64,000 nucleotides of DNA from Promineifilum sp. (lineage in GTDB: Bacteria > Chloroflexota > Anaerolineae > Promineifilales > Promineifilaceae), in assembly GCA_020634335.1 (NCBI GenBank), contig JACKBY010000004.1:124001-188000 (forward strand). Direction: 5' to 3'. The translations under genes and the position numbers were made by a program. Positions 9,348-17,672 of this stretch are shown here, piece by piece. Position 1 is the first letter of the stretch. The number at the start of each line of letters is the position of its first letter. Below the pieces are notes generated by a model that saw only the letters and a program-made list of their open reading frames with translations, did no database searches and was not told the DNA's origin.

Positions 9348-10244
9348 ATGAACAAAGGTATCATTTATGCCGCAGGCGCTTACGTGATGTGGGGGTTGCT
9401 TCCGCTCTATTGGAAGACCCTCCAGGAAGTCCCCGCGGGGCAAATCCTGGCCCATCGAATTGCCTGGTCGCTCCTGTTTGTAGGGCTGGTATTGACTGCG
9501 CGGCACAATTGGGGCTGGTTGCACGGCGCATTGCGGCGGCCGCGAATCGTGCTGACCTTCTTGTTGTCGGGCATCTTATTAGGCATCAACTGGTTCACCT
9601 ATATCTGGGGTGTCAACGCGGGTTTCATCGTCGAGACCAGCCTGGGCTATTTCATCAATCCGCTGGTCAGCGTGCTGCTCGGCTTTCTGATCCTCAAGGA
9701 GAAACTTCGGGCCACCCAGTGGCTGGCCCTCAGCGTCGCCCTGGCCGGGGTGCTCTATCTAACGTTCAGCTATGGCGCGTTCCCCTGGATCGCCCTGACG
9801 TTGGCCTTCTCCTTCGGCACCTATGGATTAATCCGCAAGACGGCGGCGCTGAATTCGGCCGAAGGGCTGATGCTGGAGACAGCCGTCCTCTTCCTGCCGG
9901 CGTTTGGCTTCCTGTTGCTACAGGAATTGCGCGGAACGGCAGCTTTTGCCCACGATGGCCTGCCGACGACATTGCTCCTGATGGGCGCGGGCATCGTCAC
10001 CAGTGTACCGCTCCTGCTTTTCGCAGCCGGGGCGCGGCGCATCACGCTGACGTCGCTCGGCCTACTCCAGTACATCGCGCCGACGCTCCAGTTCCTGATC
10101 GGCGTACTTATCTATAAAGAGGAGTTTGGCCCCGCCCGCGTCGTGGGTTTCGGGTTGATATGGCTGGCGCTGGTTCTGTATTCGACCGAAAGTTTGATAC
10201 ACCGGCGTCACATGACGACGACGGCCGCGGTCAACGCATCCTGA
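9348..10244 (+). CDS. rarD: EamA-family transporter, RarD type
   Basis: This 298-residue protein has about ten membrane helices in two EamA repeats. The N-terminus GAYVMWGLLPLYWK and the segments NWFTYIWGVN, LGYFINPLVSVLLG and LGLLQYIAPTLQFL are typical of the RarD subfamily of the drug/metabolite transporter superfamily. RarD is named after a chloramphenicol-sensitivity annotation, but its physiological substrate is not established. The gene is 81 bp after guaB and 15 bp before purB, suggesting co-transcription. Confidence 0.92.
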   Translation: MNKGIIYAAGAYVMWGLLPLYWKTLQEVPAGQILAHRIAWSLLFVGLVLTARHNWGWLHGALRRPRIVLTFLLSGILLGINWFTYIWGVNAGFIVETSLGYFINPLVSVLLGFLILKEKLRATQWLALSVALAGVLYLTFSYGAFPWIALTLAFSFGTYGLIRKTAALNSAEGLMLETAVLFLPAFGFLLLQELRGTAAFAHDGLPTTLLLMGAGIVTSVPLLLFAAGARRITLTSLGLLQYIAPTLQFLIGVLIYKEEFGPARVVGFGLIWLALVLYSTESLIHRRHMTTTAAVNAS

Positions 10245-10259
10245 GCCGCCACTCAACGA

Positions 10260-11672
10260 ATGGCCGACTTCAGCCACAACACGTTCATCTCCCCCTTTTC
10301 CTGGCGCTATGGCAGCCAGGAGATGCGCTACCTGTGGTCGGAAGTCTACAAACGGCGGTTGATGCGCCGGGTATGGGTAGCTCTGGCCGCCGCCCAACAC
10401 GTGGCTGGGCTGGTCTCGGCCGAGCAACTGGCCGACCTGGAAAGCCATGCCGATGACATCAACATCGAGCGAGCGCTCCAGATCGAGCGCGAGACACGCC
10501 ACGACGTGATGGCCGAGATACGCGCCTTCGCCGAACAATGCCCTCTTGGCGGCGGCATCCTCCACTGGGGGGCGACCAGCGCCGACATCACCGACAACGT
10601 CGACGTACTGCGCCAAAGAGAGGCCGCGCTGCGTCTGGCCGAGAGCATGCGCCGCCTCCTCCTTTCATTCGCCCGGCGTATAGAGGAGATGGCCGGCCTG
10701 CCCGTGATGGCCCACACCCACATCCAACCCGCTGAACCGACTACCCTCGGCTATCGGCTGGCGATTTATGCCCAGGATTTGCTGGAAGACTACGATCAGC
10801 TCCGGGCGCTCATCGGCCGTTTGCGGGGCAAGGGCTTCAAGGGCGCAGTCGGGACGCAGGCGGGGTTTGTCGAGATGCTGGCCGGAACCGGTATGTCGGC
10901 CGAACAGATGGAATCGCTGGCAATGGCTCGCCTGGACTTGCCCTACTTCCCCGTGGCGACCCAGACCTATTCCCGACAACAGGATCTGCGCGTGCAGCAA
11001 GTCCTCGCCGGCATCGCCGCCAGCCTGCACAAGTTCGCCCTGGACTTTCGAATTATGCAATCGCCGCCGTTCGGCGAGTGGGCCGAGCCGTTCGGCCGGC
11101 AACAGGTCGGTTCCTCGGCCATGCCTTTCAAGCGCAACCCGATCATGGCCGAAAACATCTGCTCACTGGCACGCTACGTAGCCGCCCAAACTGCCGTGGC
11201 CTGGGACAACGCCGGGCAAGCCATCCTGGAGCGCAGCCTCGACGACAGCGCCAACCGGCGCGTCTTCCTGCCCGAAAGCTTTCTTGCCGTAGACGAAATG
11301 TTGCGGCGTGCGGCCTCGCTGGTGGAGGGCATGACCATCGACCGCGAGCAAATCGCTCGCAATCTCGAACGCTACGGCCCTTTTGCGGCCACCGAGCGCG
11401 TGCTGTTGGCCGCCGTCCGCCAGGGGGCTGACCGCCAAGAGGCGCACGAATGGCTACGCGAAGCGAGCTTGCAGGCCTGGGCGGCAGTGCGACAAGGGGC
11501 AGATAATCCGCTCGTAGAGCTGGTGGCCGGCGACAAACGGATCGCCGCCTTCTTGCCCTCAGCTAGAGTAAGGGAATTGATGACCGCCTGTGATTACATC
11601 GGCACAGCCGGAGAAAGAGCGAAAGCGCTGGCATGGTCGTTACACGCTTCAGTGACTCCCAGGAACGCCTGA
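10260..11672 (+). CDS. purB: Adenylosuccinate lyase
   Basis: PurB cleaves SAICAR and adenylosuccinate to release fumarate, acting twice in purine synthesis. This 470-residue member of the fumarase/aspartase superfamily carries the signature GSSAMPFKRNPIMAE, the GATSADITDN segment and the HTHIQPAEPTTLGY region with its conserved His residues. The start MADFSHNTFISPFSWRYGS matches family members in which the enzyme binds near the N-terminus. It is the last gene of the plus-strand lgt-guaB-rarD-purB run. Confidence 0.96.
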   Translation: MADFSHNTFISPFSWRYGSQEMRYLWSEVYKRRLMRRVWVALAAAQHVAGLVSAEQLADLESHADDINIERALQIERETRHDVMAEIRAFAEQCPLGGGILHWGATSADITDNVDVLRQREAALRLAESMRRLLLSFARRIEEMAGLPVMAHTHIQPAEPTTLGYRLAIYAQDLLEDYDQLRALIGRLRGKGFKGAVGTQAGFVEMLAGTGMSAEQMESLAMARLDLPYFPVATQTYSRQQDLRVQQVLAGIAASLHKFALDFRIMQSPPFGEWAEPFGRQQVGSSAMPFKRNPIMAENICSLARYVAAQTAVAWDNAGQAILERSLDDSANRRVFLPESFLAVDEMLRRAASLVEGMTIDREQIARNLERYGPFAATERVLLAAVRQGADRQEAHEWLREASLQAWAAVRQGADNPLVELVAGDKRIAAFLPSARVRELMTACDYIGTAGERAKALAWSLHASVTPRNA

Positions 11673-11805
11673 TAAACTATCTTTGTAACGCTTGGGTGAA
11701 TAATTGGGTTTGGCTGACAATTCTCTCTGACAGCCACCCCGCACTCTAATGACCGGCTATAGACCGGCTATTGGAAAGTCAACACTGGATAATTTGCACA
11801 AGGAA
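11673..11805. other. Intergenic gap between convergent purB and the M20 peptidase gene
   Basis: The gap holds a weak inverted repeat, TGGCTG with CAGCCA about 14 bases apart (around 11712-11737), without a T tract. It also has an exact 10-bp direct duplication, GACCGGCTAT, in tandem near 11753-11774. Both genes end here, so some termination signal is expected, but none is convincing. Confidence 0.3.
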
Positions 11806-12939
11806 TCAACGGCAGAAAGTCTCGGCCGTCGCCAGATAGACTTGTACACAAGCCTCAACACTGCCCATATCCACCCACTCCTCAGCCGCGTGCGCTCCTT
11901 CGCCCGCCGGCCCAAACAATACAGTCGGGATGCCGGCAGCATGCAGAGATGCGGCGTCCGTCCAGAACGATACGCCGCTCAGGTCGCACGGACGATTCAG
12001 CGCGCCGGTCGCGGCTTGGCGCGCAGCCTCGACGATAGTCGTGCCCACCGGTGTCTCCAACGGCGAACGCACCAACCCACGACGCACGACAGCCCGGAAT
12101 GCGGGATCCGCTCGATGAAGCCGCTCGATTATCACCTCTAGCTCGGCTTCGACCGACTCGACTGTCTCGCCCGGCAGCGTACGACGCTCAACAGACAAGA
12201 CGCAGCGATCCGGATAGCTCGACATCTCTGTTCCGCCGTGGATCAAAGAGGCATGGACCGACGGCGCACCCAGCAGTGGGTGGCCGGGCCGAAGACTCAA
12301 CTCCTGTCCCAGTCGTTCCAGCTCCAACAACACCCCGCCCATCTTGACGATGGCGTCTAGGCCCAGGTGCGGCCGCGAGCCGTGCGCCGCCACACCCTGA
12401 GTCTCCACGTCCAACCATACAAAGCCCTTGTGAGCTACGACCAATTGCAGTTCGGTTGGTTCGGCGACAATCGCTCCGTCGGCCCGATAGTGTTGAGCGA
12501 CAGCCATCGTGCCCAGTCCGGCATATTCTTCATCCATCACGGCAGCGACGACGACGTCGCCACGAAGGGATCGCTGCCTTGCCTCGGCGGCCGCCATCAA
12601 ACAAGCAGCCAGACCACCTTTCATGTCGTACGCGCCGCGGCCGAATAGACGACCGTCTGCAATTCGCGAGGCAAACGGATTGGCCATCCCGGCCACGCCC
12701 ACGGTATCCATGTGGCCGTTGAGCAACAGTGTCCGACCACCGCCGGTGCCGTGAGCGATACCGACGACGTTCGGCCGTCCGGGCAATACTTCCTCGATAG
12801 TGACTTCCAGCCCGGCCGCCTCCAGCCACTCCGCAATAAAAGCGGCAATTCCCGCCTCACCGGGCGCGCCGGGAACCAAATCCGGATTAATGGAATTGAT
12901 CGCCACCAGATCATTTAGCAGTTGTTCAAGTTTGTCCAT
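11806..12939 (-). CDS. M20-family metallopeptidase (ArgE/DapE/ACY1 type)
   Basis: This is a 377-residue di-zinc amidohydrolase. The metal-site motifs are in order: LLLNGHMDTV (His and Asp), GRGAYDMKGG (bridging Asp) and MDEEYAGLG (catalytic and metal Glu pair), with a dimerisation insert in the middle. Family members deacylate N-acyl amino acids or succinyl-diaminopimelate, or trim small peptides. The motifs do not settle the substrate. GGTGG before ATG 12939 fits a ribosome-binding site. It is the last gene of a same-strand series from 15968, separated from the preceding gene by 59 bp. Confidence 0.92.
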   Translation of the reverse strand: MDKLEQLLNDLVAINSINPDLVPGAPGEAGIAAFIAEWLEAAGLEVTIEEVLPGRPNVVGIAHGTGGGRTLLLNGHMDTVGVAGMANPFASRIADGRLFGRGAYDMKGGLAACLMAAAEARQRSLRGDVVVAAVMDEEYAGLGTMAVAQHYRADGAIVAEPTELQLVVAHKGFVWLDVETQGVAAHGSRPHLGLDAIVKMGGVLLELERLGQELSLRPGHPLLGAPSVHASLIHGGTEMSSYPDRCVLSVERRTLPGETVESVEAELEVIIERLHRADPAFRAVVRRGLVRSPLETPVGTTIVEAARQAATGALNRPCDLSGVSFWTDAASLHAAGIPTVLFGPAGEGAHAAEEWVDMGSVEACVQVYLATAETFCR

Positions 12940-12998
12940 ACCACCTTTTTACGTCGCTATTTGCCAGAACCGTGATGTCGGGCCAGCCGTAGCTCGCT

Positions 12999-13907
12999 TC
13001 ACGCAACTTCATTCAGCCGCTCCACGTTCGGCTGGAACCCAAGCCGCTCAACCCACTCACCCAACTCGGCATCGGTCAACTTTCGACCCTGGCCGCTCAT
13101 GGCGACCAACATGGCCTCCATCATGTTCGTGCCGAACGACCGGCCCTCCAGGCGCGGCGTGGTCGTGACGAGATAGCCGGCCCCCGCGGCCCGAAAGGCG
13201 GCCACGTCAGCCGGTGTCGTCGTGTTGGTGCAGATGATTTTGCCGTCCAGGCGGGCGGGCATGAAGCGTTTGATGAAATGACAATCACCGGCGATGACCG
13301 ATGCCCAGGCATACCATTGGCCGAATTTAGGCGTGTTGCTCTCTTGCTTCTCGCCCGTGGGATAGAGCCAGTCAAAGGGCAGACGGCTGACGATGGGCAG
13401 AATCAGCGCAGCCACGCGCTTCATGGAAGCCGCCGAACGCAGAGGCAAGGGCACCCCCAACCCGAACATGAGATCGCCGAACACACCCTCGTAGCCGTTT
13501 TCCATGAACGACATCGACATTCCCCACCTGTCCGCGCCGCTGGTCATCAGCACGGTGCGCGGTCGCGGCGGGCCGATCTGGGCCTCCATGTACGGCGCTA
13601 CCCCACGTTCCAGCGTGTTCTTGAGGCCGGAGCCGTCGACAACCGGTGTTTGCTTCACGAAGCGCACAAGAGGCGCGACCGAATGCAGGCGATAATACTT
13701 GCCGTCGACGGTCAGTCCAAGATCCGTACCGCCCACGCCGAAAGCATCGACTTTCCCGTCCAGCTCCCCAAAGAGCCGGGCGGCGCGTTCCATGTCGCCA
13801 TCTGTGCCAATACGCTCGATGCGAACCTTCTCGCCCAATAGGCTGAGTTCGACGGCCGAGTTCCGCTTGGAGGAGCCGAGGCTAATGCTGACCGCCCGTT
13901 TCATCAT
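12999..13907 (-). CDS. Conserved protein of unknown function, quinate-dehydrogenase-like annotation in relatives
   Basis: This 302-residue soluble protein begins with KRAVSISLGSSKRNSAVEL and contains GKVDAFGVGGTDLGL, GPPRPRTVLMTSGADRWGM, DGKIICTNTTTPADVAAF and a C-terminal GTNMMEAMLVAMSG. I recall homologues across Chloroflexota and other bacteria annotated as quinate 5-dehydrogenase, but I know of no experimental support and see no clear Rossmann GxGxxG motif. I therefore do not assign an activity. A GGAGAAC sequence precedes the tandem ATG codons at 13907. It lies between grpB-like and M20 genes, 50 and 59 bp away. Confidence 0.75.
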   Translation of the reverse strand: MMKRAVSISLGSSKRNSAVELSLLGEKVRIERIGTDGDMERAARLFGELDGKVDAFGVGGTDLGLTVDGKYYRLHSVAPLVRFVKQTPVVDGSGLKNTLERGVAPYMEAQIGPPRPRTVLMTSGADRWGMSMSFMENGYEGVFGDLMFGLGVPLPLRSAASMKRVAALILPIVSRLPFDWLYPTGEKQESNTPKFGQWYAWASVIAGDCHFIKRFMPARLDGKIICTNTTTPADVAAFRAAGAGYLVTTTPRLEGRSFGTNMMEAMLVAMSGQGRKLTDAELGEWVERLGFQPNVERLNEVA

Positions 13908-13957
13908 ACGGTTCTCCTGCTCATATTGATTGGTAAACTGTTAGGCCGCAGCTCCCG

Positions 13958-14503
13958 TCATCGACTGTTCCCGGCCCATTCTTTTGCCGCAGCCCAAACC
14001 AAATCGTAGACCGGGTCTTTGATGTCGTAATAGGCATCCAAATCGTCCGCGTGGCGTCTGGCGATTTCGCGCTTGATCCGTTCAACAGCCTGGGCGGACT
14101 GGCTATGTGTCCGCAAATAGTCACGAAACAGGAGGGGGTAAAGTTGATTCGGGTTGCCGCGGACGCGAACGTGGATATTCGCGCGACGCCGGCTGTCTGG
14201 TTGATTGAAACACATCTTGGCCCACAACGCGGGCGCTTCATCCTCGCCCGGCGGCACATGGTCACGCGTAATTTCCGGTCGATAACGATACCCGGCGCAT
14301 GTCAACCGCTCCACGATCTCCGGCGTCAGCTTCTCGACCGTCACCTGAACGTCGATCACGTCCTTGGCACCCAGATTGGCGACGGAGGTCGAGCCGATGT
14401 GATCGATCTGCAACGCCGTCGCACCCAAAGCTGCCTCCAGCGATTGCCGGATCATCTCGAATTCAGCCGGCCAATTGGGATCGTACGGTACGATAATGAT
14501 CAT
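13958..14503 (-). CDS. GrpB/UPF0157 family protein, nucleotidyltransferase-like
   Basis: This 181-residue protein has the GrpB family pattern: YDPNWPAEFEMIRQSLEAAL, then QIDHIGSTSV with the conserved Gly-Ser-Thr, then DVIDVQVTV with the acidic pair expected of a nucleotidyltransferase fold, and HIHVR-like RANIHVRVRGN. Members occur alone or fused to kinases and acetyltransferases; the substrate is not known. It starts 11 bases after the EAD-ATPase gene and is probably co-transcribed with it, which may be relevant because nucleotidyltransferase folds are common in bacterial conflict systems. Confidence 0.88.
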   Translation of the reverse strand: MIIIVPYDPNWPAEFEMIRQSLEAALGATALQIDHIGSTSVANLGAKDVIDVQVTVEKLTPEIVERLTCAGYRYRPEITRDHVPPGEDEAPALWAKMCFNQPDSRRRANIHVRVRGNPNQLYPLLFRDYLRTHSQSAQAVERIKREIARRHADDLDAYYDIKDPVYDLVWAAAKEWAGNSR

Positions 14504-14513
14504 GACGATGAAT

Positions 14514-15968
14514 TTACGCTGTCAGGTCACGGTAAGGAACAACCTCGGCGGCCGCTTGCACCGCCGCCTTCATACGCGCCAACCAGCCGGCAAAGCCGCC
14601 GCTGAACGGACGAAACCCGTCCTCGTCGGGAACGACCAGGCCGCGGTTAGCCAGAATGCGGAGTTGACGGCCCCCCATCCCGTCGATCTCGCGCATCATC
14701 GACGTCGGCAAGTGCTCCTGGGCCAGCGGCGAAAGAGATTCCCACATCTCCCGCCAATAGGGCTCGGCCGCCATCTCGAACCGGCGCACGACCTCCCCCT
14801 GTGAATAAGACCCCTTCGCCAAAGCATCAAATAAATAGTAGCCCGCCAATTGCAGGAAGAAAGGATGTGGTCCGGCGTGGAGATACAGGGTTTCGACCGC
14901 GCCGTCCGGGATTCGCAGACCTGCGTTTTGGATGGGAAGCGTCAGTAAGTCATACGCGGCCCGGCGGTCGAACAAGCCCAAGGGGGCTAGCTGGAACAGG
15001 TCATAGAATTCCGAGTCGTTGCCGCTCTGAGCCAGCAGATCGGCCGGAGGATCGTGGGCCGTCACGACGAACCCCATCACAGCCTCTCGCCCCAACTCGT
15101 GCCAGGCGTTGAACAGTTCGTCATTAAACGTGCCGGAGCGCCATACCATTTGTTCCAACTCGTCGAGGAAGAGCAGCGGCCGAAATCCAGCGGCTTTCAA
15201 TTTGCGGACGGCGGTCACATATTCGGCCAACGTCCGCGCGGGCACAGGGTTGCCCGGCCTCACGCGGCTCCACCATTGGGTCCAGATCGAATTGAGCAGA
15301 CCAGCCACAGTATGAAAGGTCGGGTCTTTCAGATCGATGTGGGCCACCAGAACAGTTTCACTCGTCTCCATTGCCTGAGCGAGATGATACAACAAGGATG
15401 AACTGCCCACGGTCCGGGCACCGACAATGGCGATGTTAGCACCCGCCGACAATTGACCCTCGATCTGCGCTTGCTCCGTTTCACGGCCGAAGAACATCGC
15501 ATCGTGGTTGACTCGTTTCCCCGGTGTATAGGGGTTGATCATCACGGTGGGGATCGGCGGTTCAGGATCGGGCAAAGGCGCATTGGTAGCATCGTCCAGC
15601 GGGCCGGGCGTGGGAGCAGGCGTCTGGCTCAATCGCGCGCCGCCGGCCGTCCAGCGCCATGTGAGGCCCGAATCGAGCGCCTGTCCGCTGCCCCCGGCCA
15701 CCTCGTCCAGCCACGACAATTCAGTTTCCTTACCAGCATACAATTCGGCGATAGCCGTCGTCAGATCGGGTCGCTGGGCGATGGCGGTCTCCGTCAGCCC
15801 GGCCATGCGACCTTGCCGTTTGATGAAACCCAGGAATTCGCGAATCTTGTCGCGCCTGGATTCGCCCGGGAACGCGCCGAAAGCAACACCAAATTGCCGG
15901 CAGAGCGCAACCAATTCGGCGTCGCCAAAATGTTCGTCCAGGATATCAAGCAACTTCATCAAATCCAT
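14514..15968 (-). CDS. Effector-associated-domain ATPase with altered Walker A
   Basis: This 484-residue protein has two parts. Residues 1-75 (LLDILDEHFGDAELVALCRQ, then LPGE-like FPGESRRDKIREF and QRPDL) match the alpha-helical effector-associated domains (EAD) described in bacterial NTPase conflict systems. After a Pro-rich linker an AAA/STAND-like ATPase starts at about 150 (NPYTPGKRVNHDAMFFGRE). The P-loop reads IVGARTVGSSSLL near 180-194, so the usual Lys of GxxxxGK[ST] is Ser. Walker B, RPLLFLDELEQM, looks intact. I placed the start at ATG 15968; a start 10 codons upstream is possible. A regulatory or nucleotide-binding-defective conflict-system component is likely. EAD partners are usually encoded elsewhere in the genome. 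Confidence 0.82.
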   Translation of the reverse strand: MDLMKLLDILDEHFGDAELVALCRQFGVAFGAFPGESRRDKIREFLGFIKRQGRMAGLTETAIAQRPDLTTAIAELYAGKETELSWLDEVAGGSGQALDSGLTWRWTAGGARLSQTPAPTPGPLDDATNAPLPDPEPPIPTVMINPYTPGKRVNHDAMFFGRETEQAQIEGQLSAGANIAIVGARTVGSSSLLYHLAQAMETSETVLVAHIDLKDPTFHTVAGLLNSIWTQWWSRVRPGNPVPARTLAEYVTAVRKLKAAGFRPLLFLDELEQMVWRSGTFNDELFNAWHELGREAVMGFVVTAHDPPADLLAQSGNDSEFYDLFQLAPLGLFDRRAAYDLLTLPIQNAGLRIPDGAVETLYLHAGPHPFFLQLAGYYLFDALAKGSYSQGEVVRRFEMAAEPYWREMWESLSPLAQEHLPTSMMREIDGMGGRQLRILANRGLVVPDEDGFRPFSGGFAGWLARMKAAVQAAAEVVPYRDLTA

Positions 15969-16263
15969 ACCGGTAACCGACTCGTAGTATAGCGGCAATG
16001 AGGGAAACTCTTCAACTCAACCCGCAGGCCTGATAAAATTCGACGTCGATCATCGTCGACCGGCCTGATTCGTGCCCGGCGCTTTAACCACAACCAGGCA
16101 TTATCCAGCCATGGGTGCTTTCGGTTGCCCCCTGGTGTGAATCGCGTACGATCAGGCAACCAGTCTGCGTCAACCGGCCCGGTTGTGGCCCTTCGCGCGA
16201 TCATGGTTATTATCAGTCACGGTCGATCCGGCTAGCGGAACTCGACTGAGCTTAAGGAGAACT
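15969..16263. other. Divergent intergenic region upstream of EAD-ATPase and GH1 genes
   Basis: This 295-bp gap separates two divergent genes. It should hold both promoters. AAGGAGA at 16254-16260 is an excellent ribosome-binding site for the GH1 gene. A TTGTGG and a TATTAT-like pair around 16182-16212 is a weak promoter candidate on the plus strand. I see no clear LacI- or AraC-type operator and no RNA gene. Confidence 0.35.
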
Positions 16264-17646
<1,383 letters not shown>

Positions 17647-17672
17647 ATGCCGGTTCCGAGCTACACCGTACG

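Noticed and set aside
9140..10117. 325-codon frame overlapping guaB and the RarD-type gene
   Set aside because: Arg/Gly/Pro-rich out-of-frame translation of two well-supported genes.
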